A stretch of 38,446 nucleotides of DNA from JBOGEN01 sp050743265 (GTDB lineage Bacteria; Actinomycetota; Actinomycetes; JBOGEN01), in the NCBI GenBank assembly GCA_050743265.1, contig JBOGEN010000032.1, forward strand, positions 1 through 38,446, written 5' to 3'. A model generated the notes under the pieces. It saw only the letters and a program-made list of their open reading frames with translations. It had not been told where the DNA came from and made no database searches. Both the position numbers and the translations under genes were made by a program. Shown piece by piece: positions 29,681 through 37,305 of this stretch; the stretch's first letter is position 1; each line of letters opens with the position of its first letter.

Positions 29681-30462
29681 CCCGCCGTCGGGCGGTGGGC
29701 GCGGCGGGCGACCCGGGAGGCGAAGACCCCGGCGCCGAAACCGTTGTCCACGTTGCACACCACGACGCCGGGGGCGCAGGAGTTCAGCATGGCGAGCAGC
29801 GCGGCCAGCCCGCCGAGCGAGGCGCCGTACCCGACCGAGGTCGGCACGGCGACCAGCGGGACGCCGGTGAGCCCGCCCACCACGCTCGGCAGCGCGCCCT
29901 CCATCCCTGCCACCACGATGAGACAGTCGGCGGTCTCGAGCTCGGCCCGGGCGTCGATCAGGCGGTGGATGCCGGCCACGCCGACGTCGTCCACCCGCTG
30001 GACGTCCGCGCCGAACGCCTGGGCGACGAAGCCGGCCTCGGCCGCCACAGGGGCGTCGCTGGTGCCGGCGGACACCACGCACACCCGCCCGGAGGGCTCG
30101 GGCAGCGGGCCCACCGCGGCGCAGCGCGCGACCGGGTCCACCAGGGCGTCGGGGAAGGCGGCCCGCACCGCGTCCCTGGCCTCGTCCGGCAGCCGGGTGG
30201 CGACGCCCGGACGGTCCCCCGGGGCCTCGTGCAGGGCGCGCAGCAGTGCCACGGTCTGCTCCGGGGACTTGTCCTGTGCGTACACCACCTCGGGGTCACC
30301 GGTGCGCAGGCCCCGGTGCGTGTCGAGCCGGGCGAAGCCGAGGTCGGCGTACCCGGACGAGCCCGAGAGCGGCCCGGTCGCGAGCGCCTCGGCGGCCTCC
30401 TCGACCGGCGTCTCCCCGGCCGCGACCCGGGCGAGGAGGGCGCGGACCTCCTGTGAGTCCAT
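29677..30462 (-). CDS. larB: pyridinium-3,5-biscarboxylic acid mononucleotide synthase
   Basis: 261 aa. LarB carboxylates nicotinic acid adenine dinucleotide and cleaves it, the first step of nickel-pincer synthesis. The N-terminal FARLDTHRGLRTGDPEVVYA stretch and the PurE-like C-terminal half (VSAGTSDAPVAAEA near residue 130, VVAGMEGALPSVVGGL near 185 and VPTSVGYGAS near 208) are typical. First gene of a larB-larC operon. ATG 30462 is 6 nt after TAACCT, in a promoter shared back-to-back with the DUF4446 gene. Confidence 0.94.
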   Translation of the reverse strand: MDSQEVRALLARVAAGETPVEEAAEALATGPLSGSSGYADLGFARLDTHRGLRTGDPEVVYAQDKSPEQTVALLRALHEAPGDRPGVATRLPDEARDAVRAAFPDALVDPVARCAAVGPLPEPSGRVCVVSAGTSDAPVAAEAGFVAQAFGADVQRVDDVGVAGIHRLIDARAELETADCLIVVAGMEGALPSVVGGLTGVPLVAVPTSVGYGASLGGLAALLAMLNSCAPGVVVCNVDNGFGAGVFASRVARRAHRPTAG

Positions 30463-30468
30463 GTCCGG

Positions 30469-30488
30469 AGGTTAGTGCGGGTTACCCT
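30469..30488. promoter_or_regulatory. back-to-back leaderless-type promoters of larB and the DUF4446 gene
   Basis: TAACCT on the minus strand (30469-30474), 6 nt before the larB ATG, and TACCCT on the plus strand (30483-30488), 7 nt before the GTG at 30496. Only 8 bp separate the two -10 elements, so polymerase bound at one must cover the other. Confidence 0.5.
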
Positions 30489-30495
30489 TGCCGCC

Positions 30496-31008
30496 GTGCC
30501 CGACATCGACCTGCCCCTCAGCCGCGACGTCCTCGACCTGATCACGGTCGCCGCCGCCGCGGCCGCCGGCCTGGGCCTCCTGCTCGCCCTGCTCGCCCAC
30601 GTCCGCGTCCGCCGCCTGCGCCGGCGGGTGGACGCGACCCCCCGGTGGGCCGCGCTTCCGCCGGCCCGGCCCGGTGAGGGCGGCCAGGCCGCGCTGCGCC
30701 GGGTGGCGGTGGTGCGGTTCGACGCCTTTCCTGACATCAGCGGCATGCTGTCCTTCTCCGCCGCGCTGCTGGACGACGCGGGCCACGGGCTCGTGCTCAC
30801 CTCGATCCACGGCCGCAACGAGGCGAGGACGTACGCCAAGGCCCTGCACGGCGGGGTGAGCTCGCAGCCGCTCTCGCCGGAGGAGCAGGAGGCCATCGAG
30901 GAGGCCTTCGTCGGCGGGGAGAGCACGCTCGTCGGGACCGGCAACAGCACCGGCCGCGGGGGCGACCACGGCGAGAAGGCCGGCGGCGACTCCGGCCGCA
31001 TCGGCTGA
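30496..31008 (+). CDS. DUF4446 family membrane-anchored protein
   Basis: 170 aa. One N-terminal transmembrane helix (about residues 14-35), then a basic HVRVRRLRRRV stretch that should face the cytoplasm, and the DUF4446 core: VAVVRFDAFPDISGMLSFSAALLDD and VLTSIHGRNEARTYAK. The C-terminal tail is Gly-rich. Function unknown. I start it at the GTG 30496 after a leaderless-type -10; an upstream in-frame ATG at 30475 would put residues into the promoter. pheA follows 10 bp later and may be co-transcribed. Confidence 0.82.
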   Translation: MPDIDLPLSRDVLDLITVAAAAAAGLGLLLALLAHVRVRRLRRRVDATPRWAALPPARPGEGGQAALRRVAVVRFDAFPDISGMLSFSAALLDDAGHGLVLTSIHGRNEARTYAKALHGGVSSQPLSPEEQEAIEEAFVGGESTLVGTGNSTGRGGDHGEKAGGDSGRIG

Positions 31009-31018
31009 GCGGGTCCCC

Positions 31019-31960
31019 GTGCCAGGAGTCCCCCCTGCCCGTTACGCCTACCTCGGCCCGGAGGGCACCTTCACCGAGGCTGCGCTGCGTACCGTTGCGG
31101 CCGCCCAGCGTGGCGACCTCCGCCCGTACGCCACCGTCGGCGCGGCGCTCGACGCGGTACGGGCCGGCGACGCGGACGCGGCGATGGTGCCGTTCGAGAA
31201 CTCCGTCGAGGGCGCCGTCGCCACCACGCTGGACGAGCTGGTGGCCGACGAGCCCCTGGTCATCACGCGCGAGGTGCTCCTGCCCATCAGGATCGACCTG
31301 CTCGGGCGACCCGGCACCGACGTGTACGCGGTGAAGCGGGTCCTCACCCACCCGCACGCGGCCGCCCAGTGCCGGGGATGGCTCGCCGCGCACCTGCCGC
31401 ACGCCGAGGTCGTGGCGGCCTCGTCCACCGCGGCCGCCGCCGCGTCGGTCGCGGAGCCGGACTCGGAGTACGACGCCGCCATCGCCGCACCCGTCGCCGC
31501 GTCGCACCTGCGCCTCGCGGTGCTCGCCGAGGACGTCGGGGACGTCGCCGACGCGGTGACCCGGTTCGTGCTCGTCGCCCGTCCCGCGCCCCCGCCCGCG
31601 CGGACCGGGGCGGACCGCACGACGCTCGCGCTGTTCATCGGCGACGACCACCCCGGGGCGCTGCTCGAGATCCTCACCGAGTTCGCCGTCCGGGGCGTCA
31701 ACCTCACCAGGATCGAGTCCCGGCCGACCGGCGACGCGCTGGGGCGCTACTTCTTCTCCGTCGACTGCGAGGGGCACCTCTCCGACGCACGGGTCGGCGA
31801 GGCGCTCATGGGGCTGCGCAGGGTGTGCGCGGACGTGCGGTTCTGCGGGTCGTACCCCCGGGCGGACGGGACGCAGACCTCCGTACGTCGGGGGACGGGC
31901 GACCTGGAGTTCTCCGACGCGGCCGCCTGGCTGGACCAGCTGCGCACCGGCCGGGCCTGA
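31019..31960 (+). CDS. pheA: prephenate dehydratase
   Basis: 313 aa monofunctional enzyme converting prephenate to phenylpyruvate for phenylalanine synthesis. The N-terminal GPEGTFTEAAL, the MVPFENSVEGAV motif near residue 57 and the catalytic TRF (in DAVTRFVLVA, near residue 181) are present. A C-terminal ACT domain (about 200-285) with LFIGDDHPGALLEIL and ESRPTGDALGRYFF should bind phenylalanine for feedback inhibition. There is no chorismate mutase domain. Start GTG 31019, 10 bp after the DUF4446 stop. Confidence 0.96.
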   Translation: MPGVPPARYAYLGPEGTFTEAALRTVAAAQRGDLRPYATVGAALDAVRAGDADAAMVPFENSVEGAVATTLDELVADEPLVITREVLLPIRIDLLGRPGTDVYAVKRVLTHPHAAAQCRGWLAAHLPHAEVVAASSTAAAAASVAEPDSEYDAAIAAPVAASHLRLAVLAEDVGDVADAVTRFVLVARPAPPPARTGADRTTLALFIGDDHPGALLEILTEFAVRGVNLTRIESRPTGDALGRYFFSVDCEGHLSDARVGEALMGLRRVCADVRFCGSYPRADGTQTSVRRGTGDLEFSDAAAWLDQLRTGRA

Positions 31961-31987
31961 CGCCAAGCCCTGACCTCGGCGGGCCGC

Positions 31988-32920
31988 CTACCCGTCCCCG
32001 GGTACCAGCGCCGTACGGCCGGAGTGCACCGCCTCCATCTGGGCGGTGAACGAGAGCCCGAGGAACAGCGCCACCGAGGACAGGTACGCCCACAGCAGCA
32101 GCGCCACCACCCCGGTGAGCGGGCCGTACGTCCGGCCGAACATGCCGCTCGTCTCCACGTACGTGGCGAGCGCGATCGTGAACACCAGCCACAGGGAAAC
32201 CGTCGTCGCGCCGCCGAACACCAGCCAGGACACCGAGGGCTGGTCCCTGCGGGGAGCCCGGTTGAACAGGACGGCGAAACCCGCCACCGCGCAGAGCAGC
32301 CCTGCCGGCCAGCGCCCGGCGTCCCACACCCATTCGGCGAACCCGCCCCACGCGTACACCCCGCGGACCGCGTCGCCGACCGCCTCGCCGCCGACCATGA
32401 CGAGCCAGCCCAGCAGGCACGGCACCCCGGCGGTCAGCGCGAGCAGCAGCGCACGGGCGTACCTGGGCCGGGTGTCGCGGTCCTCCGCGGAGCCGTACAG
32501 GCGGTTCGCCCCGCGCTCGACCTCGGCCATCGCGCCGGTGAGCGCGACGACGCAGCCCAGCAGCCCGAGGGCGAGCGCGAGCATGCCGCCGCTCTCGGAG
32601 CCGGAGGCGGTGGACTCCAGCAGCCGGTCCGACGCGCCCGGGGTCACGTCGTGGATGGTCAGGTCGAGCACCCGCCCGGGCTCGCCGCCGACGAACCGGC
32701 TGAGCCCGAGCAGGGCCACGACGAGCGGGATGATCGCCAGCGAGATCTGCAGCCCCACTGCACGCGAGTACGCGAACCCGTCGGCGTCCCGCATCCGGAC
32801 GAACGAGTCGCGAGCCAGCCGCCAGCCGCCGTGGACGCGCAGCACGCCCCAGGCGTCCTCGGCGGACAGCTCGTCGCCGCGCATCGCCCGGGTCTCGGGT
32901 ACGGGGGTCACGGAGGTCAT
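31988..32920 (-). CDS. YihY/UPF0761 (BrkB-like) inner membrane protein
   Basis: 310 aa with about six transmembrane segments. The family pattern is present: a soluble N-terminal helix (LARDSFVRMRDADGFAYSRAVGLQISLAIIPLV, read as segments), then a region of small insertions, and the final LLLWAYLSSVALFLGL helix with GRTYGPLTGV before it. Once annotated as ribonuclease BN, the family has no proven function. The start may be the ATG at 32920 or one 13 codons inside (MRGDELSAEDAW). A 13-bp direct repeat brackets the outer start codon. Lies 22 bp behind the PAP2 gene on the same strand. Confidence 0.85.
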   Translation of the reverse strand: MTSVTPVPETRAMRGDELSAEDAWGVLRVHGGWRLARDSFVRMRDADGFAYSRAVGLQISLAIIPLVVALLGLSRFVGGEPGRVLDLTIHDVTPGASDRLLESTASGSESGGMLALALGLLGCVVALTGAMAEVERGANRLYGSAEDRDTRPRYARALLLALTAGVPCLLGWLVMVGGEAVGDAVRGVYAWGGFAEWVWDAGRWPAGLLCAVAGFAVLFNRAPRRDQPSVSWLVFGGATTVSLWLVFTIALATYVETSGMFGRTYGPLTGVVALLLWAYLSSVALFLGLSFTAQMEAVHSGRTALVPGDG

Positions 32921-32939
32921 GGCGTCACGGGGGTCACGG
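32901..32939. repeat. 13-bp direct repeat bracketing the YihY start codon
   Basis: ACGGGGGTCACGG occurs perfectly at 32901-32913 and 32927-32939, on either side of the start codon at 32918-32920, with a period of 26 bp. Confidence 0.75.
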
Positions 32940-32942
32940 CGC

Positions 32943-33617
32943 TCACAGGGGCTTCCCTCCGGGGGCGGGGCGGACGAGCAACGTCACGGCGGCGAGCCAG
33001 GTCAGACCGAGCAGAGCGCCCGCCAGCACGTCCGAGGTGAAGTGCACGCCGAGCGCGACCCGTGTGAACGACACGAACCCCGCGACGGTCACCGCCGAGA
33101 CCGTCGCGACCCTCCGTCCGCGACGGCCCAGGTGCGGCCAGGCGAGGGCGAGCAGGACGGCGCACCCCACGGTCGCGCCCAGGGCGTGCCCGGACGGGTA
33201 CGAGAACCCGCCGGCCGAGGAGATCGGGTCGGCGAGGGTGGGCCGCTCGCGGTCGACGAGCACCTTGAGCCCGGCGACGAGCAGCCCACCGCCCCACACC
33301 GCCAGGAGCGCCCAGAGGGCCGGCCGGTGCTCGCCCCGCCGGAGCAGCACGACCACAGGGGCCAGGACGACGACCCGGAAGACCCAGGGCGACAGGCCGT
33401 CCGTCCCGCCCTGGAGCACGTCCACCAGCCACGGGTGCGTGGCGACGTCGGCGGTGAGCCCGGTGACGACCCGGTGGTCGAGGTGCTCCAGCGGCGACCA
33501 GCCGACCACGACCAGAGCGGTCAGCAGGGCGAACAGAGCCGTTGTGCCGAGGGCTGTCGCGAGGACGAGCGGTGCCGCCGGACGGCGTCCGGTGCGCGTC
33601 CCCGTCCCGGTGGTCAT
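32943..33617 (-). CDS. PAP2 family phosphatase
   Basis: 224 aa integral membrane phosphatase with about six transmembrane segments. All three PAP2 motifs are visible: KVLVDRERP near residue 119, YPSGHALG near 144 and TRVALGVHFTSDVLAG near 190. These give the catalytic His pair and phosphate-binding Arg residues. Substrates in the family include undecaprenyl pyrophosphate and phosphatidic acid; which applies is unknown. I start at ATG 33617, just after a GGGAGGGG; the open frame upstream runs antisense through serS and is not real. Confidence 0.9.
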   Translation of the reverse strand: MTTGTGTRTGRRPAAPLVLATALGTTALFALLTALVVVGWSPLEHLDHRVVTGLTADVATHPWLVDVLQGGTDGLSPWVFRVVVLAPVVVLLRRGEHRPALWALLAVWGGGLLVAGLKVLVDRERPTLADPISSAGGFSYPSGHALGATVGCAVLLALAWPHLGRRGRRVATVSAVTVAGFVSFTRVALGVHFTSDVLAGALLGLTWLAAVTLLVRPAPGGKPL

Positions 33618-33664
33618 GCCCCTCCCGTCTGTCCGCAACGAACTGCCCCCCGGTGCGCCGCCGG

Positions 33665-33670
33665 TACCCT
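33665..33670 (+). promoter_or_regulatory. -10 element (TACCCT), leaderless-type promoter of serS
   Basis: TACCCT ends 7 nt before the GTG at 33678. No T-box leader is possible in such a short space. Confidence 0.55.
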
Positions 33671-33677
33671 CGACGGT

Positions 33678-34946
33678 GTGATCGACCTGACCCTTCTCCG
33701 TGACGACCCCGAGCGGGTACGCACGTCCCAGCGTGCCCGCGGCGAGGACCCGGGCCTCGTGGACGCCGCGCTGTCCGCGGACGAGCGGCGGCGTGCCGCG
33801 GTGGCCCGGTTCGACGCTCTGCGGGGCGAGCAGAAGTCGCTCGGCAAGCAGGTGGCGTCCGCGTCCGGGGACGAGAAGACAGCACTCCTCGACAAGGCCA
33901 AGGGTATGGCGGCCGAGGTCAAGGCGGCCGAGGCGGCGCAGTCCGAGGCGGACGCCGCCATGCGGGAGGCGGCCGGGGCGCTCTCCAACGTGATCAAGGA
34001 GGGGGTGCCCGCCGGCGGCGAGGACGACTTCACCGTCCTGGAGCACGTCGGCGAGCCGCCCGCGTTCGACGTCGAGGTCCGCGACCACCTCGAGATCGGG
34101 GAGGCGCTCGGCGCGATCGACGTCAAGCGAGCGGCCAAGGTGTCGGGCTCGCGGTTCGCGTACCTCACCGGGGTCGGGGCGCTTCTCGAGTTCGCCCTCG
34201 TCAACATGGCGGTCGCCCGGGCGACCGAGGCGGGGTTCACGCCCGTCATCCCGCCCGCGCTGGTCAAGCCGTTCGCGATGGAGGGCACGGGGTTCCTCGG
34301 GCAGGCCGCGGAGAACGTGTTCCACCTGGAGAAGGACGACTACTACCTGGTCGGGACGTCCGAGGTGCCGCTCGCGGCGTACCACGCGGACGAGATCCTC
34401 GACGGCGACGCCCTGCCGCTGCGGTACGCGGCGTTCTCGCCCTGCTTTCGCCGCGAGGCCGGCACGTACGGCAAGGACACCCGCGGCATCTTCCGCGTCC
34501 ACCAGTTCGACAAGGTGGAGATGTTCGTCTTCACCACGCCCGAGCAGGCCGCGGAGGAGCACGTCCGGCTGCTCGCGCACGAGAAGGAGTTCCTCACCGC
34601 GCTCGAGCTGCCGTTCCGTGTCATCGACACGGCGGCGGGTGACCTGGGCTCCAGCGCGGCCCGCAAGTACGACTGCGAGGCGTGGATCCCGTCCCAGGGC
34701 CGGTACCGCGAGCTGACCTCGACGTCGAACTGCACCGAGTACCAGGCGCGACGGCTCGGCATCCGGTACCGGGCGGACGGTCGTCCCCGGCCGGCGGCCA
34801 CGCTCAACGGCACCCTGTGCGCGGTCGGGCGGACCATCGTCGCCCTGCTGGAGAACCACCAGCGGGCCGACGGCACGGTGCGCGTCCCTGCGGCGCTCCG
34901 CCCGTACCTCGGTGGGCGCGAGGCGCTGGAGCCGACAGCCTCGTGA
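33678..34946 (+). CDS. serS: seryl-tRNA synthetase
   Basis: 422 aa class II synthetase. The N-terminal coiled coil (about residues 27-105) that grips tRNA-Ser is present, with LLRDDPERVR at the start. Motif 2 (CFRREAGTYGKDTRGIFRVHQF, around residue 260) and motif 3 (NGTLCAVGRTIVALLENHQ, around 380) are intact, as is TSEVPLAAYH. It charges tRNA-Ser with serine. First gene of a three-gene operon: its stop overlaps the next start as GTGA. Confidence 0.97.
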   Translation: MIDLTLLRDDPERVRTSQRARGEDPGLVDAALSADERRRAAVARFDALRGEQKSLGKQVASASGDEKTALLDKAKGMAAEVKAAEAAQSEADAAMREAAGALSNVIKEGVPAGGEDDFTVLEHVGEPPAFDVEVRDHLEIGEALGAIDVKRAAKVSGSRFAYLTGVGALLEFALVNMAVARATEAGFTPVIPPALVKPFAMEGTGFLGQAAENVFHLEKDDYYLVGTSEVPLAAYHADEILDGDALPLRYAAFSPCFRREAGTYGKDTRGIFRVHQFDKVEMFVFTTPEQAAEEHVRLLAHEKEFLTALELPFRVIDTAAGDLGSSAARKYDCEAWIPSQGRYRELTSTSNCTEYQARRLGIRYRADGRPRPAATLNGTLCAVGRTIVALLENHQRADGTVRVPAALRPYLGGREALEPTAS

Positions 34947-35764
34947 CCGTGCAGCCGGCCGGGCGTCCCCGCGGCGCCACCTGGGTGCCCCGGCTCGTGG
35001 CCCTCGACCTCGACGGCACCGTCGTCGGGGCGGAGGAGCAGGTGTCCGTCCCGCTCCTGGACGCGGTGGGGGCGGTCCTCGCCGCCGGCGTGCACGTGGT
35101 GCTCGCCACCGGACGCTCGCTGCACGCGACCCGCGACGTCGCGTTCGCGCTCGGCGTGCAGAGCGGCTGGGCGGTGTGCAGCAACGGCGCGGTCACCGCG
35201 ACCCTGCCGCCGGACGAGAAGGTGGTCGACGTCGTCACGTTCGACGCCCGCCCCGCGGTCGCGCTGCTGGGCGAGCACGTGCCCACGGCCCGGTACGCGG
35301 TCGAGGTACTCGGCAGCGGCTACCGCGTCACCGCGCCGTTCCCCGACGGCGAGCTGGGCGGCGACATCATCGTGGAGTCACTCGCGGAGCTGCTCGCCGA
35401 GCCGGTCAGCCGCGTCGTCGTCCGCAGCCCCGAGCACACCTCGCAGGAGTTCTACGAGATCGTCGAGCAGGCCGGGCTGCACGGGGTGTCGTACGCCGTC
35501 GGGCACACCGCCTGGCTCGACCTCGCGCCGTCCGGGGTGACCAAGGCGTCCGGTCTCGCCGGGGTGGCCCGGCGGCTCGGCGTCGCCCAGGAGGACACGC
35601 TGGCGATCGGCGACGGGCGCAACGACGTGGAGATGCTCGCCTGGGCCGCGCACGGCGTCGCGATGGGGCAGGCCGTCGACGAGGTGCGCTGGGCCGCGGA
35701 CGAGGTGACGGCCCCCTTCGAGGAGGACGGGGCCGCGCTGGTGCTGCAGCGCTACTTCCCGTGA
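34943..35764 (+). CDS. HAD superfamily hydrolase, Cof type (first of a pair)
   Basis: 273 aa. HAD motif I DLDGTVVG near residue 17 with the nucleophile Asp, motif II ATGRS near 56, the motif III Lys in VTKASGLAG near 200, and motif IV GDGRNDVEML near 225. The cap between motifs II and III marks a Cof-type (class IIB) sugar or nucleotide phosphatase. Substrate unknown. GTG 34943 overlaps the serS stop. Confidence 0.9.
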   Translation: MTVQPAGRPRGATWVPRLVALDLDGTVVGAEEQVSVPLLDAVGAVLAAGVHVVLATGRSLHATRDVAFALGVQSGWAVCSNGAVTATLPPDEKVVDVVTFDARPAVALLGEHVPTARYAVEVLGSGYRVTAPFPDGELGGDIIVESLAELLAEPVSRVVVRSPEHTSQEFYEIVEQAGLHGVSYAVGHTAWLDLAPSGVTKASGLAGVARRLGVAQEDTLAIGDGRNDVEMLAWAAHGVAMGQAVDEVRWAADEVTAPFEEDGAALVLQRYFP

Positions 35765-36624
35765 CGGCGCGCATGGCCGCCACGTCCTCGGGCCAGCGGG
35801 CGCGGCGCGCTCCCTGGCTCGTCGCGACCGACCTCGACGGCACCGTCGTCCGGTCGGACGGCACCATCTCGCCCCGTACCGTGGCCGCCCTCGCCCGGGT
35901 CGAGGACGCCGGCGCCGGGCTGGTCTTCGTCACCGGGCGCCCCCCGCGCTGGATGCACCCGGTCGCCGAGGCCACCGGGCACCACGGGCTGGCCATCTGC
36001 GCGAACGGGGCAGTCGTGTACGACATGCACGCCGAGCGGGTGGTGGCCTCGCACGAGATCGCCGGGCCCGTGGTGCGGGACGTGGTGGCGCGGCTGCGGG
36101 ACGCGCTGCCCGGGGTGGGGTTCGCCGTCGAGCGGCTCACCGGCCTGGCGTACGAGGAGTCGTACCGCCCCCGCTGGCGTACGGCGGCGACCCCCGTGGA
36201 CGACCTCGACGACGTGCTCACCGCGGACGAGCCGGACGACCCCGTCGTCAAGCTGCTCGCCCGGCTCGAGGACATGGCGGCGGACGACCTGCTCGCCTCC
36301 GCGAGGTCCGTCGCGGGGGACGGGGTCGAGCTCACGCACGCGAACAGCGCGGACTGCCTGCTCGAGATCTCGGCCGCGGGGGTGTCCAAGGCGACCACGC
36401 TGGCCGGGCTGTGCGCAGACCGCGGCGTGGACGCTCAGGACGTCCTTGCGTTCGGGGACATGCCGAACGACCTGCCGCTGCTCGCCTGGGCCGGCACCGC
36501 GTACGCGGTGGCGAACGCCCACCCCGACGTGCTCGCCGCAGTCACCCTGCACACGGCGGCCAACGACGAGGACGGCGTGGCCGAGGTGCTGGAGCGGTAC
36601 TTCCCCCCTCCGCCGCGATCGTGA
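35761..36624 (+). CDS. HAD superfamily hydrolase, Cof type (second of a pair)
   Basis: 287 aa, same architecture as the preceding gene: DLDGTVVRSDG near residue 24, VTGRPPRW near 60, VSKATTLAGL near 207 and GDMPNDLPLLAWAG near 231. The two are tandem paralogs, judging from matching motif spacing and the similar ending LERYFP/LQRYFP, but diverged in the cap, so they probably act on different phosphates. GTG 35761 overlaps the previous stop as GTGA. Another ATG four codons in is possible. Confidence 0.9.
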   Translation: MTARMAATSSGQRARRAPWLVATDLDGTVVRSDGTISPRTVAALARVEDAGAGLVFVTGRPPRWMHPVAEATGHHGLAICANGAVVYDMHAERVVASHEIAGPVVRDVVARLRDALPGVGFAVERLTGLAYEESYRPRWRTAATPVDDLDDVLTADEPDDPVVKLLARLEDMAADDLLASARSVAGDGVELTHANSADCLLEISAAGVSKATTLAGLCADRGVDAQDVLAFGDMPNDLPLLAWAGTAYAVANAHPDVLAAVTLHTAANDEDGVAEVLERYFPPPPRS

Positions 36625-36667
36625 GGGCCGAGGGGACGGATCCTGTCACCAGGTGGTGAGGTGAGGC

Positions 36668-37243
36668 TTACAGGTACGGCCCGTGGTGGGTCGGGGGCTG
36701 CGGGGGCTGCGGCGCCTCGCCGCCCATGCCGGCCGCGGGGTGCCCGGGCGGCAGCGCCCGTCGCATCTGCTCGAGCTGCGCACGGGCTGCCATCTGCTGG
36801 GCGAACAGCGCCGTCTGGATGCCGTGGAAGAGCCCTTCGAGCCAGCCCACGAGCTGGGCCTGGGCGATGCGGAGCTCCGAGTCGCTCGGCACCTCCTCGT
36901 TCGTGAACGGCAGCGAGATGCGTTCGAGCTCCTCGATCAGCTCGGGCGCGAGCCCCGACTCGAGCTCCTTGATCGTGCTCGTGTGGATCTCGCGGAGCCG
37001 GGCGCGGCTCTTCTCGTCCAAGGGAGCGGCGCGCACCTCGTCGAGCAGCTGCTTGATCATGCTGCCGAGACGCATGACCTTGGCGGGCTGCTCGACGAGC
37101 TGGGTGAGGCCCTGCTGCTCCCCCTCGTCTCCCTCCTCGCCCGTCTGGCCCGGCGTTTCCCCGATTGCCATGCCGTCCGGGCCCACCACGAGGACGCGCT
37201 GGACGTCGTCGTTCGTCTGGTCGTGTCCGGGCTGCTGCGTCAT
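36668..37243 (-). CDS. bpa: bacterial proteasome activator
   Basis: 191 aa, homolog of mycobacterial Bpa (Rv3780), the ATP-independent ring that opens the 20S proteasome. The helical core matches: VRLGSM-type start (AKVMRLGSMIKQLLDEVR), LREIHTSTIKELE, then AQAQLVGWLEGLFHGIQTAL. The C-terminus ends GPYL; the mycobacterial protein ends GQYL, and this Tyr-Leu tail docks into the proteasome alpha ring. Its presence implies a proteasome elsewhere in the genome. ATG 37243 has AAGGA 7 nt upstream. It is divergent from the GNAT gene and convergent with the HAD operon. Confidence 0.93.
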   Translation of the reverse strand: MTQQPGHDQTNDDVQRVLVVGPDGMAIGETPGQTGEEGDEGEQQGLTQLVEQPAKVMRLGSMIKQLLDEVRAAPLDEKSRARLREIHTSTIKELESGLAPELIEELERISLPFTNEEVPSDSELRIAQAQLVGWLEGLFHGIQTALFAQQMAARAQLEQMRRALPPGHPAAGMGGEAPQPPQPPTHHGPYL

Positions 37244-37305
37244 GGGGCCATCCTTCCCCACGAATCCGGTGGAACGCAGCCCCGGCTGGCAGCAGAGTGA
37301 CCGCC

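Noticed and set aside
32046..33677. Long plus-strand frame running into serS from 1.6 kb upstream
   Set aside because: It crosses YihY and PAP2 genes in antisense with Ser/Arg/Thr-rich nonsense. SerRS homology begins at the GTG 33678, next to a -10 element.
33618..34859. Minus-strand extension of the PAP2 frame through serS
   Set aside because: PAP2 homology starts at ATG 33617 with a ribosome site. The rest is the complement of serS.
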